Source: Campylobacter sp. (GTDB lineage Bacteria > Campylobacterota > Campylobacteria > Campylobacterales > Campylobacteraceae). From it: DNA of 8,855 nt. The stretch lies in contig JAILCJ010000101.1 in the NCBI GenBank assembly GCA_024680445.1, positions 1 through 8,855 on the forward strand, in the 5' to 3' direction. Under the pieces are notes generated by a model. The model saw only the letters and a program-made list of their open reading frames with translations, was not told where the DNA came from and made no database searches. The position numbers and the translations under genes are program-made. Every line of letters begins with the position of its first letter. The first letter of the stretch is position 1. Positions 1 through 6,402 of the stretch are shown in pieces.

Positions 1-300
1 AAGTAAAATTTGACGCAATTGCATACCAAAAGTATTTATACCTAATTCTTGCGGAAAAAGTTTATTTAAATTTGAAGTATAAAATATAATTTTATCAAAT
101 TCATCTGCTTTCTTTTTTATGTCTTTTAAAATATTAGTATGTTCTTTGATAAAAGACAATTTAGCATTTTTTTTAAAATAATCTGATAATGACTTCTTTA
201 AATCTAATTTTAATTTATCAGTTTTGTCTGCATAACACACATTGCTTTGTTTGGGTTGTTCACCAAAATTTTCTAATGACTGCTTTATTAAATTTGACAT
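1..300 (-). CDS. Hypothetical protein, N-terminal 100 residues (C-terminus beyond the left edge)
   Basis: The reverse strand is open for 100 codons from an ATG at 300-298 to the window edge. It begins MSNLIKQSLENFGEQPKQSN and ends within LRQILL, with no stop codon. A strong ribosome binding site (AGAGGG, + 305-310, 4 nt of A before the ATG) supports the start. The product looks soluble, Lys/Leu/Asn-rich and mostly helical, with a KDIKKKADEFDKI stretch around residue 60-70; I see no signal peptide, membrane segment or known motif. Base composition is about 23% GC by my count (68 of 300), far below the roughly 45-50% of sampled stretches of the next gene, and leucine is mostly TTA. That suggests an acquired gene, but this is inference. 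It lies beyond the terminator at 361-390, so it is a separate transcription unit. I do not recognise the family. Confidence 0.72.
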   Translation of the reverse strand, partial: MSNLIKQSLENFGEQPKQSNVCYADKTDKLKLDLKKSLSDYFKKNAKLSFIKEHTNILKDIKKKADEFDKIIFYTSNLNKLFPQELGINTFGMQLRQILL

Positions 301-360
301 TTTTCCCTCTTAAATAATTTACATAAATTTGATCAGTAATGCTATCACTAACAATTAAAA
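301..360 (-). promoter_or_regulatory. Short promoter/leader region of the AT-rich unknown gene
   Basis: Only 60 nt separate the terminator hairpin from the ATG at 300, so the promoter of the leftward gene should lie here. Read on the minus strand, there is an A/T-rich run TTTATGTAAATTATTT just before the AGAGGG ribosome binding site, which may include the -10 element, but no clean TATAAT is visible. An imperfect inverted repeat AGTAAT-GCT-ATCACT (+ 335-349, one mismatch per arm pair) lies upstream and could be an operator. Both assignments are weak. Confidence 0.3.
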
Positions 361-390
361 ATAAGGCTTGATAAATTTATCAAGCCTTAT
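361..390 (-). terminator. Rho-independent terminator of the ilvE/SPFH operon
   Basis: These 30 bases are a perfect palindrome: a 13-bp stem (arm ATAAGGCTTGATA) around an AATT loop. Read on the minus strand, the hairpin starts 25 nt after the SPFH stop codon (415-417) and is followed at once by TTTTAATTGT, a short U-tract. On the plus strand it is followed by AAAACAC with no U-run, so it works best for leftward transcription. It is the only strong terminator-like hairpin I see in the window. Confidence 0.85.
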
Positions 391-414
391 AAAACACTAA
401 CTTTGTAAGCAAAT

Positions 415-1524
415 TTAGTTTGTAAGCGATGACTGTTTAGCCTTGTCTTTGGTATCAACCCAGATATTTGGCACTGAACCGCCAGGGGTCAAGAAAATTT
501 TTGCGTCTGTGTTTTGACGAAGGGCTTCGTTAAATTTGCCTTGAATTTCGATTTGTTTAAGATCTAGTAAGTTTTTATCAAGACTTTTTGCCACTTCTTT
601 GTTGGCATAGGCTTGGGCGTCAGCTTCGATCTTGGCAGCGTCTGCACGGCCTTGTGCTTCTATGATAGCCGCTTTTGCGGTACCTTCGGCAAGAGCTGCT
701 TTTTTAAGCGCTTCTTGGTTGGCTCGTTCGACTTCGTATTTTGTTCGCTCGGCTTCTTGTTTGGCGATTTGAACACGTTCTATCTGCTCTTTTACCTTTT
801 CTGGCAAGATGATCTCACGAAGTTGCACGGTCAAAAGTTCAACAGGCTTGTTTGGTTGGGCGTCTATATCTGTGCGAATACCGCTATCTATCGCCGCTGC
901 TATGTCATTTCGCTTGGTTGGCAACTCTTCGGCTGTGTATTTTCCAGCGATAGAACGTACTACATCACGCACAACCGGATCTATGATCTTGCTTTCCCAA
1001 CTAAAACCCCATGTTGCGATAGTTTGCGGAGCGTTAAGCGGATTTAGGCGATACTGAACGGTGATATCTATGCTAACTGGTAAGTTTCTTGCGTCCAAAA
1101 CAGAGATAGAATTTTTGCGAATTATACCGGCGTTTGAGCTGTTTTTATATACATTTCTTTGTGCTGCTTCGCCCATATCTTCGCTAGAAGTATAGTTTAT
1201 AAGTCTTACACGAGTATCAACGACAGATACTTTTTGTATAAAAGGCACAAAAAAGTGAAAACCCGGTTGCAATGGGTCTGTTTCATACTTACCGGCTGTT
1301 GATTTTATACCGACTTCGCCTGAATTTATCACGACAAAGGGTTGAGTAATAACGACAATAGCGATAATAGCGACTATGATATAAAACAAAGCACTAAATT
1401 TGCCGAAATTTTTTGGTAATTGAGGTTTTTTGAAAGTCATTTTAGGCGGTTCATCACCGCCACCGCCGTTACCACCGCCGTTTGGATTTTTTTTGTTGAA
1501 ATAATCGTTTAAATTTGCTGGCAT
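415..1524 (-). CDS. SPFH/prohibitin-family membrane protein (HflK/stomatin-like)
   Basis: This 369-residue protein has the layout of prohibitin/HflK-type proteins, which form large membrane-associated rings and often modulate membrane proteases or membrane microdomains. Residues 1-40 are cytoplasmic, with a Gly-rich stretch (NPNGGGNGGGGDEPP, about 13-27) like the N-terminus of HflK. One membrane helix follows at about 44-60 (FSALFYIIVAIIAIVVI). The SPFH domain spans about 64-245, with NSGEVGIKSTAGKY, QPGFHFFVPF and DARNLPVSIDITVQYRL typical of the family. A long Ala/Glu/Lys/Gln-rich coiled coil covers about 240-315, followed by a short C-terminal segment. Residues 112-139 look like a polar insertion between beta strands. 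A ribosome binding site AAGGGA (+ 1529-1534) precedes the ATG; the ilvE stop codon is 11 nt upstream, so the two are co-transcribed. From memory, C. jejuni Cj0268c beside ilvE is the counterpart, reported to affect host-cell adhesion and invasion. The family call is firm, the exact partner is not. Confidence 0.93.
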   Translation of the reverse strand: MPANLNDYFNKKNPNGGGNGGGGDEPPKMTFKKPQLPKNFGKFSALFYIIVAIIAIVVITQPFVVINSGEVGIKSTAGKYETDPLQPGFHFFVPFIQKVSVVDTRVRLINYTSSEDMGEAAQRNVYKNSSNAGIIRKNSISVLDARNLPVSIDITVQYRLNPLNAPQTIATWGFSWESKIIDPVVRDVVRSIAGKYTAEELPTKRNDIAAAIDSGIRTDIDAQPNKPVELLTVQLREIILPEKVKEQIERVQIAKQEAERTKYEVERANQEALKKAALAEGTAKAAIIEAQGRADAAKIEADAQAYANKEVAKSLDKNLLDLKQIEIQGKFNEALRQNTDAKIFLTPGGSVPNIWVDTKDKAKQSSLTN

Positions 1525-1535
1525 TTCGTCCCTTA

Positions 1536-2450
1536 TTAAATGTATGTTAAAAATGATTCGTATTTTGGATTACGACCGTAGACTACATCAAAATATGCGT
1601 CTTGAAGTTTTTTGGTGATCTCGCCTCTTTCGCCGCTGCCGATAACACGGTTATCTATGTTGCTTATAGGTGTAACTTCGGCTGCTGTGCCTGTGAAAAA
1701 TGCCTCGTCGGCTGTGTAGGCTTGATCGCGAGTTATACGCTCTCTACGAACGACAAAACCAAGATCTTTGGCTATCTTGATAACGGTATCTTGAGTGATA
1801 CTTTGCAAACTATTATCGTTTGGTGGAGTGATGAGTTCGCCGTTTTCAACTATGAAAAAGCACTCGCCCGGTCCTTCTGCAACAAAACCTTCGCCGTCAA
1901 GCAAAAGTGCCTCGTCATAACCAGCGTCTTTGGCTTCATAGTTTGCCATTTGTGAGCTTAGATAGTTTGAGCTTGATTTTGCTCTATTCATTTGTCCGTT
2001 TGGATTTAGCTTAGTAAAGCTTGAAATTTTAACTCTTATGCCTTTTTTCATGCCTTCTTCGCCAAGATATGCACCCCATTCCCAAGCGGCTATGGCGGTG
2101 TTGATCGGTGCTTTTGTATGAGAAAGTCCCATAACGCCAGAACCTACATAAATAAGCGGTCTTAGATAGACATTGCCTTTAAATTTGTTTGCACGAAGAA
2201 GCTCTATTTGTGCGTCTTCTAGTTCTTTTTGGCTATATGGGCATTTTAAAATTGTCATTTTTGCTGATTTTAAAAGTCTTTTTGTATGATCTTGCAAGCG
2301 AAAAATCGCCAAACCCCTATCTGTCATATAAGCTCTGGTGCCTTCAAAAACAGCGTTGCCATAATGTAGAGAGTGAGTCAAAATGTGAGTTGTAGCATCT
2401 TGCCACTTAACAAGTTTTCCATCCATCCAGATAAATTCTGATTCGTTCAT
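1536..2450 (-). CDS. ilvE: Branched-chain amino acid aminotransferase
   Basis: IlvE is a cytoplasmic, PLP-dependent fold-type IV transaminase that exchanges amino groups between Leu, Ile or Val and 2-oxoglutarate, the last step of branched-chain amino acid synthesis. The 304 residues match the usual length of about 305-310. Visible family features are the N-terminal IWMDGKLVKWQDATTHILTH and GNAVFEGTRAY, the phosphate-binding Arg in DHTKRLL (R58), the Schiff-base lysine in NRAKSSSNYLSS (K158, aligned with E. coli K159), the adjacent Tyr (Y163), the cofactor Glu in VAEGPGE (E192), and FFTGTAAEVTPI (about 251-262). GAAAGG (+ 2457-2462), 6 nt from the ATG, supports the start. It leads a two-gene unit with the SPFH gene. 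A 103-nt gap to the upstream torD-like gene leaves room for its own promoter. D-amino acid aminotransferase or aminodeoxychorismate lyase is less likely given the IlvE-specific motifs and length. Confidence 0.95.
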   Translation of the reverse strand: MNESEFIWMDGKLVKWQDATTHILTHSLHYGNAVFEGTRAYMTDRGLAIFRLQDHTKRLLKSAKMTILKCPYSQKELEDAQIELLRANKFKGNVYLRPLIYVGSGVMGLSHTKAPINTAIAAWEWGAYLGEEGMKKGIRVKISSFTKLNPNGQMNRAKSSSNYLSSQMANYEAKDAGYDEALLLDGEGFVAEGPGECFFIVENGELITPPNDNSLQSITQDTVIKIAKDLGFVVRRERITRDQAYTADEAFFTGTAAEVTPISNIDNRVIGSGERGEITKKLQDAYFDVVYGRNPKYESFLTYI

Positions 2451-2553
2451 TTTATACCTTTCAAATAAAAATTTATGAAGTCTAACACAAAAAAGTTAAA
2501 ATTAGTTTTTAAATGCCAAATTTTAGCGGTTAAATCATAAAAAATTTACTGAT
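2451..2553 (-). promoter_or_regulatory. Probable ilvE promoter region
   Basis: This 103-nt AT-rich gap lies between the torD-like stop and the ilvE start. On the minus strand it contains TTTTTTGTGTTAGACTTCAT, where TGTGTTAGACT resembles an extended -10 element, and CATAAATTT slightly nearer the gene. No leader peptide or convincing attenuator was seen. A weak A/T-only hairpin (+ 2497-2525) is not a credible terminator, so read-through from the upstream pair is possible. Confidence 0.35.
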
Positions 2554-3285
2554 TTACAAAATTTCTTTATCCGCTAGCGAAAATTCTTCGGTGGCGATTT
2601 TTGCTTTGACGCTTGGCATTTTGCTTTTATAAGGTTGGCGATTTAGTGCGGCTTGGGCTGGGCTTTGAACGCTTGGATCTTTGTAAGGTGCATTTACGCC
2701 AAGAAGTGAACGTTCAAGTTGTATAAAACTTCGCAAAATTATCATCAAATTTGAAAACATAAACGCCCTTTCGTGTCCTTCGCAATTTTCGATAAATTCG
2801 TCTATAAAGCCATTTATAACGCTTATAAAAAGTTCAGAACTTGGTGAATTTTCATCAAAACCATTTAGTGCTTCTTCGCTTAAAAATTTTGACATACTAG
2901 CAAAGATAAAACCTACATAATCCTCGGATTCATCGCATTTTATCAAATCCTTCACATACAAATTTTTCTTTAAAATTTCTATGACTCTAAGTCTTGCAGC
3001 GCCGTCATCTCGTCCTTCTTCGTAAAAACTTGCACTTAGCGGGATATTTACATAATTAAAGTCAAATAAAACATTGTTTTGTTCTAGTTTAAATGCGGTA
3101 AAATCAAGCTTTTTTAACTCTTCAAAGGCCTTTGCATTTGCGTCATTTAATGGATTTTGTGCCAAAATTTCTAGCTGTTTTTTCCAAATGATAAATTTTT
3201 CATCACTTTCGCTAAAAAAAAACGGAGTGGCAAAAAATTCGTAGTAAAATGCCCTTGCCTTTGTGATCTCGTTTGAATTATTCAT
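2554..3285 (-). CDS. TorD/DmsD/NarJ-family molybdoenzyme maturation chaperone
   Basis: TorD-type proteins are all-helical cytoplasmic chaperones that bind the Tat signal peptide and apoprotein of a molybdo- or tungsto-enzyme until its cofactor is inserted. The 243 residues show the family pattern: an N-terminal helix ARAFYYEFFATPFFF (10-24), the central DFNYVNIPLSASFYEEGRDDG (75-95) that corresponds to the Y-x-x-L/F ... P-x-x-S-x-Y segment, then helices EDYVGFIFASMSKFL and ELFISVINGFIDEFIENCEG. Residues about 196-243 form a Pro/Lys/Ala-rich tail that most family members (about 200 residues) lack. The start overlaps the end of the ferredoxin gene by 8 nt (ATGAATAA), and GGGGAGA (+ 3291-3297) sits 5 nt before the ATG, so translation is coupled. 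Being next to selAB, its likely client is the selenocysteine formate dehydrogenase; this is inferred from context. A run of nine identical bases (3214-3222) lies near the 5' end. Confidence 0.8.
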   Translation of the reverse strand: MNNSNEITKARAFYYEFFATPFFFSESDEKFIIWKKQLEILAQNPLNDANAKAFEELKKLDFTAFKLEQNNVLFDFNYVNIPLSASFYEEGRDDGAARLRVIEILKKNLYVKDLIKCDESEDYVGFIFASMSKFLSEEALNGFDENSPSSELFISVINGFIDEFIENCEGHERAFMFSNLMIILRSFIQLERSLLGVNAPYKDPSVQSPAQAALNRQPYKSKMPSVKAKIATEEFSLADKEIL

Positions 3286-4954
3286 AGTATTCTCCCCTTG
3301 CCATGGCGTCTATTTGTGCTTTTACCATGATTTTTGCTTTGCAATCCGCACAACAATAAAGCGTTTTTATCTTTTCATCTTGCCCTGCAAAATGCCCAGC
3401 CATAAGCGTTGCTACCTTTTCGACAGCCTTTTTTGTTGCAAATTCTTTACCGCATTCAACGCATTTAAACAGCTCGTCTTTTGCCAAGGTTTTATAGGCA
3501 AAAAATTCTGGTTTTAGCTCGATTTTACCGCGTTTTAGGCTTAGAGTGTCTTTTTCGGCACAGCTTAATTCACAATACCCACAGGCGGTGCAAAGGCTGG
3601 GATTAAATTTGATAGCATTTTCACGTTTATCGGCGATTAGGGCATTTACATTACAGGCCCCAACGCAACTTAGGCAAAGCGTGCATTTTTCTTCGTTTAT
3701 GCTTAGTGTGCCGTATTCTATCAAGCCGTCCGCATAAACTTCACCCAAATTTTCACCGCCCACTAAGGCTTTTAAAGCCTTGGCAAAAATTTCTCGTTTT
3801 GGCAAGGCATAGGCACTTTGTGAAAATTGCGAACCAGCTATACTTTTGGCTTTTTGCATGGCGTCTTGAAGTTCGGCTTTATTTTTTACAACATAAATCG
3901 CAGTTTTTTTGAATTTTAACTCGTAAATTTGATTTATCAACTCTATGGCAGCCATGGTGGTTTTGGCTTGAAATGGTGCATAAAATATCGCTGCCGAGCC
4001 ACTTTCTTGCAAAAGTGTAAGCAAATGTGTTTCGTTTAAAAATTTATCACTTGGCACAAAAAATGGTAAAACATTTGGAGTAAGAGTGCATTGTATATCG
4101 CTTAAATTCGCACTTGGCGTAAGGATAAGTGCAATTTTGTCTTTATAAAATTTGGCTATCTGAAAAAAACTTTGACGCGGCATAAGTGTCGAATCTATCG
4201 CACCGCTTGGGCATATCGCCACGCACTCACCACAATTTATACAATCAATATGAGAAAAAACTAAGTGTTTATTTGCCTCATCTTTTAGCAAAGCAACACT
4301 GCAACAGGCTTCAACGCATTTAGCACAAATTTCATTTCTACGCTCATGATATTGGCAAATGCTAGGATCATAAAAAGTAAAACTTTTGTAGGCAAAATTT
4401 GGTGATTTTTGCTTTAAAAGCTTTAAAACCTCATCGTCACTAAGCCCTGCTATCTCGAAACAACCGCTTTGTTTTAGCATATAATCTCTTGCATTTTGTG
4501 CCAGCAAAAAGTCCGCATCTATTTCTACATCCTCGCCCTCGTTTTGTACTATAACTCCAAGATCGCCAACGGCTCCATAAACAAATTTGATTTCAAAATG
4601 CGTAAAATGCAAGACCTTAAAGCCATTTTGTCTTAGCAAATTTGCTAAGTCCTCCCTTTCGTCATTGCTTATCAAAACGATATTTTTGCCAACTTTTTTT
4701 TCATAGTCTATATCTTTTGCCTCGTCAAATGCACTCGCTCTGGCTTCATAAAGCAAAAGCGTATTTTTGGACTTTTCAAGCATATTATCGCTTGAATTTT
4801 CAAGATAAAAATTAATTTCAGGTGCGTAAATTTGTGCTTTTAGTTTAGGCGAATTTGCGACTAAAAAATCTGTGTTTTCATCTTTTGTGATTTGAATTTG
4901 TTCGTTTAGTATAACTCCGCCGTTATTGTCATAAAAGCCAAAATCGCTCATCAT
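3278..4954 (-). CDS. Large 4Fe-4S polyferredoxin with extra N-terminal, middle and zinc-ribbon-like domains
   Basis: This 558-residue cytoplasmic protein has no signal peptide and carries several cysteine clusters. They are C200 with C210/C213/C217/C218; C238/C241/C244/C248-Pro (a classic CxxCxxCxxxCP ferredoxin motif); C424/C427/C430/C434; and C455/C458/C461/C465. The last two form a second ferredoxin pair, giving about four 4Fe-4S clusters. A terminal CxxC (498-501) with CCxxC (534-538) looks like a zinc ribbon or a further metal site. Residues about 90-165 (NIVLISNDER...) and about 272-360 (KIALILTPSANLSD...) look like alpha/beta domains around the first cluster pair. C. jejuni Cj1377c, also divergent from selA, is the likely counterpart (from memory). 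A role as electron carrier or maturation partner of formate dehydrogenase is inferred from the overlapping torD-like gene and selAB. The start has tandem ATGs (4954 and 4951); AAGG (+ 4958-4961) is 3 nt from the first and 6 nt from the second, so translation may begin at 4951, giving 557 residues. Confidence 0.85.
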   Translation of the reverse strand: MMSDFGFYDNNGGVILNEQIQITKDENTDFLVANSPKLKAQIYAPEINFYLENSSDNMLEKSKNTLLLYEARASAFDEAKDIDYEKKVGKNIVLISNDEREDLANLLRQNGFKVLHFTHFEIKFVYGAVGDLGVIVQNEGEDVEIDADFLLAQNARDYMLKQSGCFEIAGLSDDEVLKLLKQKSPNFAYKSFTFYDPSICQYHERRNEICAKCVEACCSVALLKDEANKHLVFSHIDCINCGECVAICPSGAIDSTLMPRQSFFQIAKFYKDKIALILTPSANLSDIQCTLTPNVLPFFVPSDKFLNETHLLTLLQESGSAAIFYAPFQAKTTMAAIELINQIYELKFKKTAIYVVKNKAELQDAMQKAKSIAGSQFSQSAYALPKREIFAKALKALVGGENLGEVYADGLIEYGTLSINEEKCTLCLSCVGACNVNALIADKRENAIKFNPSLCTACGYCELSCAEKDTLSLKRGKIELKPEFFAYKTLAKDELFKCVECGKEFATKKAVEKVATLMAGHFAGQDEKIKTLYCCADCKAKIMVKAQIDAMARGEYYE

Positions 4955-4971
4955 TTTCCTTTAAATTTGAT

Positions 4972-4984
4972 AATCGCCATATTA
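4972..4984 (-). promoter_or_regulatory. Candidate -10 element for the ferredoxin/torD-like operon
   Basis: On the minus strand GATAGTAATATGG contains TAATAT (+ 4979-4984), a reasonable -10 hexamer. It would place the transcript start near 4972 and give a leader of about 18 nt with AAGG before the tandem ATGs. Campylobacter sigma-70 promoters usually lack a strict -35. No extended TG motif is present, so this is a modest candidate. Confidence 0.35.
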
Positions 4985-5030
4985 CTATCAAAGCCATTAA
5001 AGCTAAATTAAGAAAAATATCTAATTTATC

Positions 5031-5046
5031 TGCTAAAATTACGTCT
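5031..5046 (+). promoter_or_regulatory. Extended -10 promoter of selAB
   Basis: TGCTAAAAT at 5031-5039 is a TG-n-TAAAAT extended -10 element, the usual strong Campylobacter form, preceded by A/T-rich sequence without a -35 box. Transcription would start near 5046, giving a leader of about 28 nt with a GGAG ribosome binding site at 5065-5068, 5 nt before the selA ATG. The leader is too short to hold a SECIS-like element, unlike the one I recall upstream of selAB in E. coli. Confidence 0.55.
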
Positions 5047-5073
5047 AGTAAAACAAAATTACTTGGAGAAAAA

Positions 5074-6399
5074 ATGAATTATAAAGACCTGCCACAAGTC
5101 GATAAAATCCTAAATCTAAGCCGTTTTAAAAATGCCATAAAAGCAATTTTAAGCAAATTTGCAAGAGAAATTTTAAGCGAACAAAGAGAACTTTTAAAGG
5201 CAGAAAAAACCTGTTTAAATGCCGACGAAATCATAGAAAAAATCGCTCATAAATATGAAAAATTTCAAAAACAAGAACTTAGCAAGGTTATAAACGCAAC
5301 CGGCGTTGTTATGCATACGAATCTCGCCAGAAGTGTCATAGACGAAGAAATTTTGGCTCGTGCAAAAGATAGCATTTGTGCGTATTCGACCCTAGAATAC
5401 GATCTAAACAGTGGCAAACGCTCGAATCGTTATGATTATGTAGGCACACTTTTGGCAAGTTTGTTTGAGTGCGAGGACGCCATAGTCGTTAATAACAACG
5501 CCAGTGCGGTATTTTTGGTGCTTAACACCTTTGCTAAGGGTGGCGAAACCATAGTTAGTCGTGGCGAACTTGTCGAGATAGGCGGATCGTTTAGAGTGCC
5601 AAGCGTTATGCAAAGTTCTGGCACAAAGCTTTGCGAAGTTGGCACGACAAATAAAACGCATTTTTATGACTATGAAAACGCTATAAACGACGATACGAAA
5701 ATGCTTTTAAAGGTTCACCGCTCAAATTTTGCCTTGGTCGGTTTTAGCCAAAGCGTCGATATACAAGCCATATCAGATCTTGCAAAAAAACGAAATTTGA
5801 TAGCTTATTATGACCTTGGTAGCGGTTATGTCGGCGAACTTGGATACAATCTTGGCAAAGACGAGCCAAATATCGCCAAAATAATGCAAAGTGGCGTAAA
5901 TTTGCTAAGTTTTAGCGGTGATAAACTTTTTGGCTCCGTTCAAGCTGGTATCATACTTGGCAAAAAAGAACTTATCGCCAAAATCCGCTCAAATCAACTT
6001 TTGCGTATGCTTAGGGTAGATAAAATCACCCTTGCCCTGCTTTGCGAAACCGCAAAAGCTTATCTAAACAAAGAATTTTCTCTCATTACAACACCAAATT
6101 TGATAAATAAAAGCCTTGCCGAACTTGAAAAAATGGCAAATTTGATAAATTCTAAGCTAAATCGTCCGCTTCGTGTTATCAAAACTTCAAGCTTTGTCGG
6201 CGGTGGGAGTTTGCCAAACAAATCCTACCCTAGCTTGGCTTTGAAAGTTGATGGCAATGCGATAAAAAACGAAGAAATTTTTAGGGCAAATCGCATAATC
6301 GGACGCATAGAAAATGATGCGTTTTTGCTAGATTTGCGTAGCATTTTACAAGGCGATATCGCCGAACTTATACAAAAAATAAATCAAATACAAGAGTAA
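5074..6399 (+). CDS. selA: L-seryl-tRNA(Sec) selenium transferase
   Basis: SelA is a cytoplasmic PLP enzyme, a ring-shaped homodecamer in E. coli, that converts seryl-tRNA(Sec) to selenocysteyl-tRNA(Sec) using selenophosphate made by SelD. The 441 residues are slightly shorter than E. coli SelA (463). The N-terminal tRNA-binding helical region covers about 1-70. Then come KVINATGVVMHTNLARS (71-87), the LEYDLNSGKRSNRYDYV motif (107-123), NNASAVFLVLN (141-151), RGELVEIGGSFRVP (163-176), the YYDLGSG segment (245-251), and the PLP lysine in SFSGDKLFGSVQAG (K284). LLRMLRVDKI and the GGGSLPNKSYPS loop are also typical. GGAG 5 nt before the ATG supports the start. selB begins 3 nt after its stop codon, so the two form an operon. 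The family call is secure; the main question is only whether the selenoprotein substrate lies nearby. Confidence 0.96.
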   Translation: MNYKDLPQVDKILNLSRFKNAIKAILSKFAREILSEQRELLKAEKTCLNADEIIEKIAHKYEKFQKQELSKVINATGVVMHTNLARSVIDEEILARAKDSICAYSTLEYDLNSGKRSNRYDYVGTLLASLFECEDAIVVNNNASAVFLVLNTFAKGGETIVSRGELVEIGGSFRVPSVMQSSGTKLCEVGTTNKTHFYDYENAINDDTKMLLKVHRSNFALVGFSQSVDIQAISDLAKKRNLIAYYDLGSGYVGELGYNLGKDEPNIAKIMQSGVNLLSFSGDKLFGSVQAGIILGKKELIAKIRSNQLLRMLRVDKITLALLCETAKAYLNKEFSLITTPNLINKSLAELEKMANLINSKLNRPLRVIKTSSFVGGGSLPNKSYPSLALKVDGNAIKNEEIFRANRIIGRIENDAFLLDLRSILQGDIAELIQKINQIQE

Positions 6400-6402
6400 A
6401 AT

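Noticed and set aside
335..349. Imperfect palindrome AGTAAT-GCT-ATCACT as a repressor site
   Set aside because: Six-base arms with a mismatch in AT-rich DNA are weak evidence, so it is only mentioned within the promoter entry.
613..1057. Plus-strand open frames opposite the SPFH gene
   Set aside because: They lie antisense within a clear SPFH coding region, lack good ribosome binding sites and encode Cys/Phe-rich sequence typical of reverse-frame artefacts.
2497..2525. Inverted repeat TAAAATTAG / CAAATTTTA between the torD-like gene and ilvE
   Set aside because: The stem is almost all A/T with one mismatch and an 11-nt loop, too weak for a terminator; such matches are expected in AT-rich gaps.
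4955..5073. A SECIS-like hairpin or selenium-responsive leader before selA
   Set aside because: The probable leader is about 28 nt and A-rich, with no stable hairpin; no in-frame UGA selenocysteine codon was found in any gene of the window.
5404..5661. Minus-strand open frames opposite selA (two overlapping), and similar ones opposite ilvE, the ferredoxin gene and selB
   Set aside because: Each overlaps a well-supported family gene and has no motif or start signal of its own.
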